In this document: positions 1 to 5,375 of the stretch, piece after piece | How the letters are laid out: each line of letters starts with the position of its first letter | Numbering within the stretch: position 1 is the first letter of the stretch | Assembly: GCA_002378845.1 (NCBI GenBank) | Contig: DFRY01000041.1 | Coordinates: forward strand, 27,615-33,906 | Length of the DNA stretch: 6,292 nucleotides | Reading direction: 5' to 3' | Source of the DNA: Ruminococcaceae bacterium UBA3451 | GTDB lineage: Bacteria; Bacillota; Clostridia; Oscillospirales; Acutalibacteraceae | Notes under the pieces: model-generated | Told to the model about the DNA's origin: nothing | Databases searched by the model: none | The model's input: only the letters and a program-made list of their open reading frames with translations | Made by a program: the position numbers and the translations under genes

Positions 1-423
1 TACGATCAGTTTTACACCTTCGATGGATTTAATCAAAACATGTTCCCCAATTTCAACGGTACTGCCGTCTTCGCTGCGCGCGGTCCAAATACTGCCGGAA
101 ACATTCACCTGACCCGATCCCAACGTATTGTTGATCTGCATGGTCACGATTCCGATTTTTCCGATGTAGCGGCCCGCGTTGGTGTCCACACGCTTAAAGT
201 CCAGCAATTTTTTCACCAGCGGCCGGGTTGCTGCCAAAGTAAGCGCAGTTACCAAAACAAAAACAATCGTTTGAACCCATAGGGTTGCGCCGCACAGATT
301 TGCAATCAACGCTCCGACGCCGCCTGCGACAAACCAAATAGATACCAACTGAGGTATTACTCCCTCTACTACGGCTGCCACAACAATTACTGCGAGCCAG
401 AGATACGGTAAATATGCCTCCAT
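1..423 (-). CDS. NfeD family membrane protein (short form), 3' end cut by window edge
   Basis: The 141 visible residues read as a short NfeD protein. There are three hydrophobic N-terminal segments (about residues 5-20, 26-46 and 48-66), with the family-typical PQLVSIWF stretch at 24-31, then a basic linker and a soluble beta-rich region (about 85-141) matching the NfeD OB-fold (IGKIGIV, later GSGQVNVSG and GEHVLIKSIEGVKLIV). No ClpP-like protease domain is present, so this is the short class. Family proteins sit in the membrane and usually act with a flotillin/SPFH partner. Such a partner could follow on the minus strand beyond the left edge, but it is not visible. Only a few C-terminal residues should be missing. 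The ATG at 423 is chosen because a near-perfect Shine-Dalgarno lies 5 bases upstream. An in-frame ATG at 441 lacks one. The family call is firm; the function in the cell is known only in general terms. Confidence 0.9.
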   Translation of the reverse strand, partial: MEAYLPYLWLAVIVVAAVVEGVIPQLVSIWFVAGGVGALIANLCGATLWVQTIVFVLVTALTLAATRPLVKKLLDFKRVDTNAGRYIGKIGIVTMQINNTLGSGQVNVSGSIWTARSEDGSTVEIGEHVLIKSIEGVKLIV

Positions 424-428
424 TTTTT

Positions 429-438
429 CCACCCCCTT
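429..438 (-). promoter_or_regulatory. Ribosome binding site deciding the nfeD start
   Basis: On the minus strand this reads AAGGGGGTGG, one base off the anti-16S complement AAGGAGGTG, with five A residues before the ATG at 423. It favours this start over the in-frame ATG six codons upstream, which has no purine-rich site before it. Confidence 0.75.
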
Positions 439-453
439 CATGGTGTTGAGAAT

Positions 454-482
454 ATACTAACACAAGTAGTATAAGAACACAA
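454..482 (-). promoter_or_regulatory. Possible sigma-A promoter for nfeD
   Basis: The minus strand carries TTGTGT (477-482), a 17-base spacer and TAGTAT (454-459), about 30 bases before the nfeD start. The -35 box matches only the TTG part of the consensus and the -10 box matches 4 of 6, so this is a plausible but weak candidate. The gene needs its own promoter because groEL upstream ends in a terminator at 853-882. Confidence 0.35.
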
Positions 483-560
483 CGGCGTAAAAATGCGGAA
501 AACAGCCGATTTTGGCTTATTTCACAGGACTTTTTATTTCTACTCCCTTAGATGAAACCC

Positions 561-596
561 AACGAGCCGGGGCTTGACGGGGCGCACCGGATCGTT
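561..596. repeat. Imperfect inverted repeat, 10-bp arms
   Basis: AACGAGCCGG (561-570) and CCGGATCGTT (587-596) pair over 10 positions with one mismatch, around a 16-base GC-rich loop. Neither strand has a T-run after the stem, so it is not an intrinsic terminator. It lies about 110 bases upstream of the candidate nfeD promoter. Its role is unknown. Confidence 0.5.
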
Positions 597-750
597 AATT
601 GTTTGACAAAATATAGAATTTTCGATATTTTTCGGCCTTTTTTCTTCTGATTTTTATAAAAATATTCAGGCTGTTTTAAGCCATTTCGTCTCTGTTTTTT
701 TGGAATAACACGCTTATTCTGCTTCTTGCTTCTTTTTTCTCGCGTTTGCC

Positions 751-798
751 ACTGTGCCGTATCCGTGAAAATGCAGGATACAATCACCCCGGCACAGT
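751..798. repeat. Two-part inverted repeat (stem-loop) downstream of groEL
   Basis: ACTGTGCCG (751-759) pairs perfectly with CGGCACAGT (790-798). Directly inside, TATCC (760-764) pairs with GGATA (776-780) around an 11-base loop. A 9-base bulge (781-789) separates the two stem parts on one side. The 14 pairs are strong enough to form in RNA from either strand. No T-run follows, so it is not a terminator. It lies just past the groEL terminator. It could be part of a read-through 3' end, a small RNA or a decayed repeat element. Confidence 0.55.
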
Positions 799-852
799 CG
801 GCGCGACGTTGAGAAATCCACTGTTTTGCAGGCCGTGAAAGCATGTAACGAC

Positions 853-882
853 AAAAAAACGGACGCCAGAAAAGGCGCCCGT
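853..882 (-). terminator. Rho-independent terminator of groES-groEL
   Basis: In the minus-strand transcript, ACGGGCGCC (from 882-874) pairs with GGCGTCCGT (867-859) over 9 bp including one G-U pair, around a 6-base loop. A run of T residues (853-858) follows at once. It starts about 30 bases after the groEL stop codon, the expected place for the end of the chaperonin operon. Confidence 0.9.
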
Positions 883-912
883 TTCGAACTGCTATTTTTT
901 ATTTGCTGCGAA

Positions 913-2544
913 TTAATACATGCCGCCCATGCCCGGGTCAGCAGGCATTGCAGGAGCAGCAGCAGGCTCTTTCTTATCGGTTACGAGGGACTCGGTGGTA
1001 AGCACCATAGCCGCAACAGAAGCAGCGTTCTGCAGAGCGGAACGGGTTACCTTAGTCGGGTCAACAATACCGAAGGAAATCATGTCGCCATATTCCTCGG
1101 AAAGGGCGTTAAAGCCATAACCGGCCTTACCGGCCTTCTTAATATTCTCGACAATAACGGAACCTTCCAGACCTGCGTTGGCTGCGATTTGACGGATAGG
1201 CTCTTCCAAAACCTTAAGCACGATCTTTGCGCCGGTCTTTTCGTCGCCTTCGCTCTGAGTAACAACCTTCTCTACTTCCGGCACAGCATTGATTAAAGCA
1301 ACGCCGCCGCCGGCTACGATGCCCTCTTCCACAGCTGCCTTTGTCGCTGCAAGAGCGTCTTCAATGCGAAGCTTCTGCTCTTTCATTTCTACTTCGGTTG
1401 CAGCACCGACTTTAATGACTGCTACACCGCCGGAAAGCTTTGCAAGGCGTTCCTGAAGCTTTTCACGGTCAAAATCGGAAGTGGTGGTAGCAATCTGAGA
1501 ACGGATTTGACCGACTCTGGACTTAATTTCTTCCTTATCGCCTGCACCGTCAACAATGATGGTGTTTTCTTTGTCAACTTTAACCTGACGTGCACGGCCG
1601 AGCTGTTCAACCGTAGCTTCTTTCAGTTCCAGACCGAGCTCTTCGGAAATGACCTGGCCGCCTGTGAGGGTTGCGATGTCGCGGAGCATATCTTTTCTTC
1701 TGTCGCCGAAGCCCGGAGCTTTTACGCCGACGCAGGTAAAGGTACCGCGCAGTTTATTCAGAATCAGTGTGGTAAGAGCTTCGCCCTCAATGTCTTCTGC
1801 AATGATGACAAGCTTCTTGCCGGACTGAACGATTTTTTCGAGGAGCGGAAGAATTTCCTGAATATTGGAAATCTTCTTGTCGGTAATGAGGATGTAAGCA
1901 TCGTCAATAACGGCTTCCATCTTATCGGTATCGGTTACCATATAAGGAGTGATGTAGCCGCGGTCAAACATCATGCCTTCTACTACTTCGGAATATGTTT
2001 CGGCAGTCTTGGACTCTTCTACCGTAATAACGCCGTCACTGGTTACCTTCTCCATTGCTTCTGCAATCAGGTTGCCAATGAATTCACTGGAAGCGGAGAT
2101 TGTGGCAACGCGGGCGATATCCTCGGAACCGGAAACCTTCTTGGAATTATCGGTCAAAGACTTTACTGCAGCGTCAACCGCGTTCTGAATGCCCTTGCGG
2201 ATTACCATCGGGTTTGCACCGGCGGTCACGTTCTTCATGCCTTCGCGGATAAGTGCCTGAGCAAGCAAAGTAGCGGTTGTGGTACCGTCACCGGCAACAT
2301 CGTTTGTTTTGGTTGCAACTTCTTTTACCAGCTGAGCGCCCATGTTCTCAAACGGATCGTCCAGTTCAACTTCTTTCGCAATGGTAACGCCGTCGTTTGT
2401 AATAAGCGGAGCACCGAATTTTTTATCAAGCACAACGTTGCGACCTTTAGGACCAAGTGTGATTTTGACTGTATCTGCAAGCTGATTAATACCGCTCAAA
2501 AGAGCTTTTCTGGCGTCTTCGCCGTAAATAATTTGTTTAGCCAT
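913..2544 (-). CDS. groEL: Chaperonin GroEL (Hsp60, 60 kDa subunit)
   Basis: This is the large chaperonin subunit, which forms the double heptameric ring that encloses and folds unfolded proteins in the cytoplasm using ATP, capped by GroES. At 543 residues it is the normal family length. The nucleotide-binding site is intact: TLGPKGRNV at 29-37, GDGTTT at 85-90, and the catalytic aspartate in RIEDAL at 396 (equivalent to Asp398 of E. coli). The chaperonin signature AAVEEGIVAGGG lies at 403-414. The protein ends in a short Ala/Pro-rich tail and GMGGMY, a reduced version of the GGM tail. The ATG at 2544 follows GGAGGA with normal spacing. The gene is second in the operon, 31 bases after groES, so it should share the CIRCE-controlled promoter, and it is followed by a strong terminator. 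Nothing is broken or unusual. Identity is essentially certain. Confidence 0.99.
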   Translation of the reverse strand: MAKQIIYGEDARKALLSGINQLADTVKITLGPKGRNVVLDKKFGAPLITNDGVTIAKEVELDDPFENMGAQLVKEVATKTNDVAGDGTTTATLLAQALIREGMKNVTAGANPMVIRKGIQNAVDAAVKSLTDNSKKVSGSEDIARVATISASSEFIGNLIAEAMEKVTSDGVITVEESKTAETYSEVVEGMMFDRGYITPYMVTDTDKMEAVIDDAYILITDKKISNIQEILPLLEKIVQSGKKLVIIAEDIEGEALTTLILNKLRGTFTCVGVKAPGFGDRRKDMLRDIATLTGGQVISEELGLELKEATVEQLGRARQVKVDKENTIIVDGAGDKEEIKSRVGQIRSQIATTTSDFDREKLQERLAKLSGGVAVIKVGAATEVEMKEQKLRIEDALAATKAAVEEGIVAGGGVALINAVPEVEKVVTQSEGDEKTGAKIVLKVLEEPIRQIAANAGLEGSVIVENIKKAGKAGYGFNALSEEYGDMISFGIVDPTKVTRSALQNAASVAAMVLTTESLVTDKKEPAAAPAMPADPGMGGMY

Positions 2545-2575
2545 ATTAATTCCTCCAAATTAAATTAATTAATTT

Positions 2576-2860
2576 TTATTCGACAACTGCAAGAATATCG
2601 CTTTGACGAACAATAGTATATTCCTCACCGTCAAGTTTAATTTCCGTACCGGAATACTTGCTGGTAATAACGCGGTCGCCCTTTTTCACGTACATTGTAA
2701 TTTCTTTTCCTTCGACCACGCCGCCCGGGCCAACTGCGATAACGTCGGCAATCTGGGGCTTTTCTTTTGCGGAACCGGCAAGAAGAATACCACTCTTCGT
2801 TGTTTCTTCGGCTTCTTCCATTTTAATCAGTACTCTGTCACTTAATGGTTTGATCGTCAT
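2576..2860 (-). CDS. groES: Co-chaperonin GroES (Hsp10, 10 kDa subunit)
   Basis: This is the co-chaperonin that forms the seven-membered lid over the GroEL ring. It is 94 residues, the usual length. The N-terminal IKPLSDRVLIK (3-13) begins the beta barrel. The mobile loop spans about 16-34, with the GroEL-binding hydrophobic triplet ILL at 25-27 inside TKSGILLAG. The roof loop is around 45-52 (GPGGVVEG), and the C-terminus IVRQSDILAVVE is typical. The start is set by AAGGAGGAC (2866-2874 on the complement), 5 bases before the ATG. It is the first gene of the operon, with groEL 31 bases downstream. The promoter and CIRCE operator lie about 40-100 bases upstream, indicating HrcA repression relieved by heat or by unfolded protein load. 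Confidence 0.99.
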   Translation of the reverse strand: MTIKPLSDRVLIKMEEAEETTKSGILLAGSAKEKPQIADVIAVGPGGVVEGKEITMYVKKGDRVITSKYSGTEIKLDGEEYTIVRQSDILAVVE

Positions 2861-2897
2861 AATATGTCCTCCTTAAAATTAAAAAGTCTGAATTTAT

Positions 2898-2924
2898 TTA
2901 GCACTCCCTATGTATGAGTGCTAA
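2898..2924 (-). promoter_or_regulatory. CIRCE operator (HrcA binding site)
   Basis: TTAGCACTC (2898-2906), a 9-base spacer and GAGTGCTAA (2916-2924) form a perfect 9-9-9 inverted repeat identical to the CIRCE consensus. It overlaps the expected transcription start of groES, the standard place for HrcA to block RNA polymerase. It would also form a hairpin in the 5' end of the mRNA. No CtsR-type heptamer repeat was seen next to it. The hrcA gene itself is not in this window. Confidence 0.98.
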
Positions 2925-2928
2925 GATT

Positions 2929-2957
2929 ATTTTATCTATTTAAGTATAAAAAATCAA
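2929..2957 (-). promoter_or_regulatory. Sigma-A promoter of groES-groEL
   Basis: On the minus strand TTGATT (2952-2957) and TAAAAT (2929-2934) are separated by exactly 17 bases, matching 4 of 6 and 5 of 6 consensus positions in an AT-rich context. The start point would fall near 2922, inside CIRCE, giving a leader of about 60 bases before groES. Another TATACT within the spacer is less well placed. Confidence 0.75.
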
Positions 2958-3007
2958 TAGATTTTTCACTAAAAAATGCAAGTTAATAAATTATTTACAA
3001 TTACAGT

Positions 3008-3027
3008 AAAAAAGACAGGAAGCCTTT
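3008..3027 (-). terminator. Possible weak terminator after the lipid kinase gene
   Basis: In the minus-strand transcript, AAAGGC pairs with GTCTTT (6 bp with one G-U) around a 5-base loop, overlapping and followed by a run of T (3008-3013). It sits right at the lipid kinase stop codon and before the groES promoter. The stem is short, so this is a tentative call. Confidence 0.35.
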
Positions 3028-3925
3028 AGGGCACGATGAACCGCACTGCTTTTGGTACCACCTGAAAATACACACGGTCAATTACATGGCATTCCCCGTC
3101 AAAATTGGTAATCGTCGGTTTTTTCGCCTCCACATCCATCCGCTTCCCGCGGCGGAAAGTAAGAATATCGCGAAAAAGCGGCGATTCCAAGTGCCCGCCG
3201 GCTTTGTAAATTTTAATCAGCGGCGGAATCCGTGTTATGCCGGGTTTTTTAATTAAGATAAAATCGAGCAGACCGTCGTCAGGAAGAGACTGCGGCGCGC
3301 CGCAGTAACCGCCGCCGTAATAGCGCCCGCTGCCTGCGAGTGCAAACAGATAGTCTCCTTCGTAAACCTCGCCCCCGTCAATGGTGATTTTCAGGTGCTC
3401 GCCCAGTTTGCCTGCCAACACCTTAGCGACCGCCAGATTGTACGCCGCAGGCCCGCTTAAAAACGGAATATTTTTGAATTTCACCATTTCATAGCCAACC
3501 TTGGCGTCCAGCCCGATAGAACATAAATTGATAGAAAAATGCCCTTCCGACTCAATCATATCCACCCAGCGCGATTTTGCACGCAGCTGTTTTTCCGGGG
3601 AAAGAAAATCGGAGATTTCACCGAATGTTTTTACATAATCGTTGCCGGAACCGCAGGGAATGACCCCAACCTCCACATTTTCCATGCCGACCGCACCCGC
3701 AGCAACTTCGCTGAGCGTTCCGTCCCCGCCCACAGCAAAAACACGAACCGCGTCCCCTTTTGCTGCCTGCTGCCGTGTCAGTTCCGTTGCCTGCTTCGGC
3801 TGGTTTGTAATGTGAGTGACGCATTCCAATCCATTTTGCCGAAAATATTCCTGAATTAAGGGAAACACCGAATTGTAGGGATTTTTCTTTCCCGCAGCCG
3901 GGTTCACTATAAATACATAACGCAT
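3026..3925 (-). CDS. Diacylglycerol kinase family lipid kinase (YegS/DagK/BmrU-like)
   Basis: This is a 299-residue member of the soluble lipid kinase family (DAGK catalytic domain), which phosphorylates diacylglycerol or a related lipid at the inner membrane face and so recycles it into phospholipid synthesis. The motifs are in order: IVNPAAGKKNP at 6-16; the nucleotide-binding GGDGT at 66-70; PCGSGNDY at 90-97; SIGLDAKVG at 136-144; GGGYCGAP at 204-211 with DDGLLD at 216-221; and NFDGE at 274-278 near the C-terminus. Length and motif spacing are normal. The start at 3925 is chosen over an in-frame ATG at 4069 because AGGAGG precedes it and the protein then begins at the first conserved strand, MRYVFIVNP. 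It appears to be transcribed alone from its own promoter, divergently from the EamA gene. The exact lipid substrate cannot be told from sequence; B. subtilis DgkB-like diacylglycerol kinase is the leading guess. Confidence 0.93.
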   Translation of the reverse strand: MRYVFIVNPAAGKKNPYNSVFPLIQEYFRQNGLECVTHITNQPKQATELTRQQAAKGDAVRVFAVGGDGTLSEVAAGAVGMENVEVGVIPCGSGNDYVKTFGEISDFLSPEKQLRAKSRWVDMIESEGHFSINLCSIGLDAKVGYEMVKFKNIPFLSGPAAYNLAVAKVLAGKLGEHLKITIDGGEVYEGDYLFALAGSGRYYGGGYCGAPQSLPDDGLLDFILIKKPGITRIPPLIKIYKAGGHLESPLFRDILTFRRGKRMDVEAKKPTITNFDGECHVIDRVYFQVVPKAVRFIVP

Positions 3926-3932
3926 TGTGCCG

Positions 3933-3938
3933 CCTCCT
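3933..3938 (-). promoter_or_regulatory. Ribosome binding site deciding the lipid kinase start
   Basis: A full AGGAGG on the minus strand lies 7 bases before the ATG at 3925. The in-frame upstream ATG at 4069 has no such site and would add 48 residues with no family match, upstream of the candidate promoter. The inner start is therefore preferred. Confidence 0.85.
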
Positions 3939-3989
3939 GCTTTTATCAATAGAAGCACATTCGTTTTTGTCTTCCGATTTTCAAAAGTT

Positions 3990-4017
3990 AATTTACTTAT
4001 TCCCTGAATAGAGTCAA
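3990..4017 (-). promoter_or_regulatory. Candidate promoter for the lipid kinase gene
   Basis: The minus strand has TTGACT (4012-4017; 5 of 6 match), a 16-base spacer and TAAATT (3990-3995; 4 of 6). The start point would be near 3983, giving a leader of about 58 bases. The near-consensus -35 box makes it the best candidate in this divergent region for the leftward gene. Confidence 0.45.
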
Positions 4018-4048
4018 TGACATTAGCGGCAGAGAAAAGCACCCGGAA

Positions 4049-4058
4049 GAAACGTTTC
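4049..4058. promoter_or_regulatory. Perfect 10-bp palindrome GAAACGTTTC, operator-like
   Basis: GAAACGTTTC is fully self-complementary with a central CG, the layout of LacI-family operators. It lies about 32 bases upstream of the candidate lipid kinase -35 box. A near copy, GAAACCGTTTC, occurs at 4191-4201 in the same region. No regulator gene is present in the window, so a bound protein is only inferred. Confidence 0.35.
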
Positions 4059-4138
4059 GCGGCACACATTTACGCCGAAAAACGAAAAAAGCCTCTATTG
4101 TTTTTATCTTGATTTCCTTTTTTATACATATTTTTTTC

Positions 4139-4170
4139 GCTGATCGCATTTTAAGTTACCGCGAATCAGC
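4139..4170. repeat. Inverted repeat upstream of the EamA promoter
   Basis: GCTGAT-CGC (4139-4147) pairs with GCG-A-ATCAGC (4161-4170): 9 pairs with one bulged A, around a 13-base AT-rich loop. The long T tract precedes it on the plus strand and nothing T-rich follows on either strand, so it is not a terminator. It lies upstream of both assigned promoters, so it is probably not in either mRNA. Confidence 0.5.
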
Positions 4171-4183
4171 AAACCGACGCGGA

Positions 4184-4243
4184 GCACAACGAAACCGTTT
4201 CCCCACTCGCTGGAACTCTGTTTCGGTTTGTACCAAGTTGTGC
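4184..4243. repeat. Nested long inverted repeat containing GAAACCGTTTC
   Basis: The outer arms GCACAAC (4184-4190) and GTTGTGC (4237-4243) are perfect 7-bp complements. Inside them AAACCG (4192-4197) pairs with CGGTTT (4224-4229), with a 1-base and a 7-base bulge between the two stem parts. A further TTCC/GGAA pair is possible in the loop. The left part also contains the pseudo-palindrome GAAAC-C-GTTTC (4191-4201). It ends 15 bases before the EamA -35 box, a good place for a regulator. It could equally be a remnant of a small repeat element. Confidence 0.5.
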
Positions 4244-4258
4244 AAGGCAAAATTACTA

Positions 4259-4287
4259 TTGGAAGCAAAGCGAAACCCTGCTATAAT
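4259..4287 (+). promoter_or_regulatory. Sigma-A promoter of the EamA transporter gene
   Basis: TTGGAA (4259-4264; 4 of 6) and a perfect TATAAT (4282-4287) are separated by exactly 17 bases. The start point would be near 4294, leaving a leader of about 57 bases before the ATG at 4351. Confidence 0.75.
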
Positions 4288-4350
4288 AAATTGTTGAAAA
4301 AAATGCCCATAAAATGATTGGAAAAATGAAAAGAGGAGAAATCGCAGTAC

Positions 4351-5229
4351 ATGAAGCCGCAAATTAGAATGATGATTGCGATGCTTATTTTCGGGAGCGT
4401 CGGAATATTCGTAAAACACATTGGCCTTGCATCCAGCGAAATTGCTTTGGTACGGGGAATCATCGGCAGCCTGTTCCTTTTCGCCGCCGGATTGATGCTT
4501 CGCCAAAAGCCGAACTGGCAGGCAATCAAACCAAACCTGCTCCTTTTAGTGTTATCGGGGGCGGCAATCGGGTTTAACTGGATTCTGTTATTCGAGGCCT
4601 ATAAATACACAAGCATTGCAAACGCCACCCTAAGCTATTACTGTGCTCCTGTTTTCGTCATTTTTCTGTCCCCGTTTGTATTGAAAGAAAGGCTTTCCTT
4701 TGCAAAAGGAATTGCGGTTTTCGGTACAATGGCAGGAATGTTTTTGGTCGTCGGCTCCGGTTCCGGCAGCGCGGAAAACAACCATTTGCTTGGGATTGCT
4801 TACGGCCTTTCGGCGGCCGTGCTTTATGCAAGTGTTATTCTCATGAACAAGTTCATTCGAAATTTGTCCGGTCTGGAAACCACGTTTGTTCAAATCGGTA
4901 TGGCTTCGCTTGTGCTGATTCCTTACGTTCTGATTACGGAGTTTGGGAAACCGGTTGTTCTGACACAAACGTCTGTCATCACCCTTGTGATTGTGGGGCT
5001 GCTACACACTGGATTGGCATATTTACTGTATTTTACCTCCATGAAAGAGCTAAAAGGGCAGACCATTGCCCTATTCAGTTATATCGACCCCATTTCTGCC
5101 GTACTTCTATCCGGTCTTCTGATGAATGAAAAGCTAAGCCTGCTTCAAATAGCGGGAGCCATACTCATATTGGGAACAACCTGCTTCAGCGAGCTGCTCC
5201 CCAAAAAAACAGAGGTCAAAATTTCCTGA
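4351..5229 (+). CDS. EamA/DMT family membrane transporter
   Basis: This 292-residue integral membrane protein belongs to the drug/metabolite transporter superfamily, EamA family. Two EamA repeats are visible (about 5-134 and 147-281), together giving ten likely helices near 7-23, 31-50, 62-80, 88-110, 118-136, 146-164, 176-195, 208-228, 237-257 and 264-282. Family features include the ALVRG segment after helix 1 (32-36), the helix 4 stretch with SYYCAPVF (95-102) followed by KERLSF (112-117), and the matching SYIDPISAVL (243-252) followed by NEKLSLLQIAGA (259-270) in the second half. Length is typical. The start has a GAGGAG site at 4333-4338, 12 bases away, which is rather long and may mean modest translation. 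The gene stands alone under its own promoter and ends before a GC-rich hairpin. Substrates of this family (amino acids, other metabolites) cannot be predicted from sequence. Confidence 0.93.
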   Translation: MKPQIRMMIAMLIFGSVGIFVKHIGLASSEIALVRGIIGSLFLFAAGLMLRQKPNWQAIKPNLLLLVLSGAAIGFNWILLFEAYKYTSIANATLSYYCAPVFVIFLSPFVLKERLSFAKGIAVFGTMAGMFLVVGSGSGSAENNHLLGIAYGLSAAVLYASVILMNKFIRNLSGLETTFVQIGMASLVLIPYVLITEFGKPVVLTQTSVITLVIVGLLHTGLAYLLYFTSMKELKGQTIALFSYIDPISAVLLSGLLMNEKLSLLQIAGAILILGTTCFSELLPKKTEVKIS

Positions 5230-5257
5230 AGAAAATAAATATTACAAATCTGTGCTG

Positions 5258-5312
5258 AAAAACGCCCCGGGGTAAGGGGGTGCAGGATATAAACTGCCGC
5301 TCCGGGGCGTTT
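5258..5312. terminator. Bidirectional hairpin between convergent genes
   Basis: AAACGCCCCGG (5260-5270) and CCGGGGCGTTT (5302-5312) form a perfect 11-bp stem around a 31-base loop, which can itself pair GCAG (5282-5285) with CTGC (5294-5297). Read on the minus strand, the stem runs into five T residues (5258-5262), a usable terminator for the methyltransferase gene. On the plus strand only TTT follows, so termination of the EamA transcript would be weaker. The position between two convergent genes supports the call. The large loop is unusual for an intrinsic terminator. Confidence 0.75.
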
Positions 5313-5375
5313 CCATATTTATTACGGTTCAAGCTTTAACACGAATCCGTTTGACCGGCTCGCATGAATCGCAGG

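Larger units (their letters stand above)
441..852. other. Gene-poor intergenic region between nfeD and the groEL terminator
   Basis: No supported gene is seen here. The part from about 600 to 745 is pyrimidine-rich on the plus strand. That makes the only longer minus-strand reading frame (548-844) rich in Lys and Arg. That frame has no ribosome binding site and begins directly after the groEL terminator, so I do not call it. The region does hold an imperfect inverted repeat at 561-596, a TTGACA promoter-like sequence at 603-631 and a two-part stem-loop at 751-798, together with an imperfect direct repeat (749-770 and 818-840). Whether any of this is transcribed as a small RNA cannot be told from the sequence. 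Confidence 0.6.
3926..4350. other. Divergent intergenic region with promoters and inverted repeats
   Basis: About 425 bases separate the leftward lipid kinase gene from the rightward EamA gene. No supported gene lies inside. Reading frames here lack ribosome binding sites and recognisable content. The region holds one promoter for each neighbour, the palindrome GAAACGTTTC at 4049-4058, a T-rich tract at about 4098-4138, an inverted repeat at 4139-4170, and a longer nested one at 4184-4243 that contains GAAACCGTTTC. This is long for a plain divergent promoter region and may hold a regulator binding zone. Confidence 0.6.

Noticed and set aside
548..844. A 98-codon minus-strand frame after groEL
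   Set aside because: It starts right after the groEL terminator with no Shine-Dalgarno. Its Lys/Arg-rich protein follows from purine-rich DNA, and it runs through inverted repeats.
826..1296. A 156-codon plus-strand frame over the groEL 3' end
   Set aside because: It is antisense to groEL and its terminator, has no ribosome binding site and resembles no known family.
1507..2568. A 353-codon open frame on the plus strand opposite groEL
   Set aside because: It lies wholly antisense to a certain groEL gene. Its protein is rich in Cys, Phe, Asn and Gly with no recognisable domain, and long antisense frames opposite conserved chaperone genes are a known result of their codon use. No ribosome binding site or promoter supports it.
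3926..4069. N-terminal extension of the lipid kinase to an ATG at 4069
   Set aside because: The added 48 residues match no part of the family. There is no ribosome binding site at 4069, and the AGGAGG before 3925 places the start at the first conserved strand.
4156..4506. A 116-codon minus-strand frame overlapping the EamA start region
   Set aside because: It is antisense to the EamA gene, crosses its promoter and has low-complexity content with no family features.
5263..5307. Possible G-quadruplex in the GGGG/GGGGG/GGGG runs
   Set aside because: There are only three long G runs and one GG, and one run lies in the right arm of a perfect 11-bp hairpin stem that better explains the sequence.
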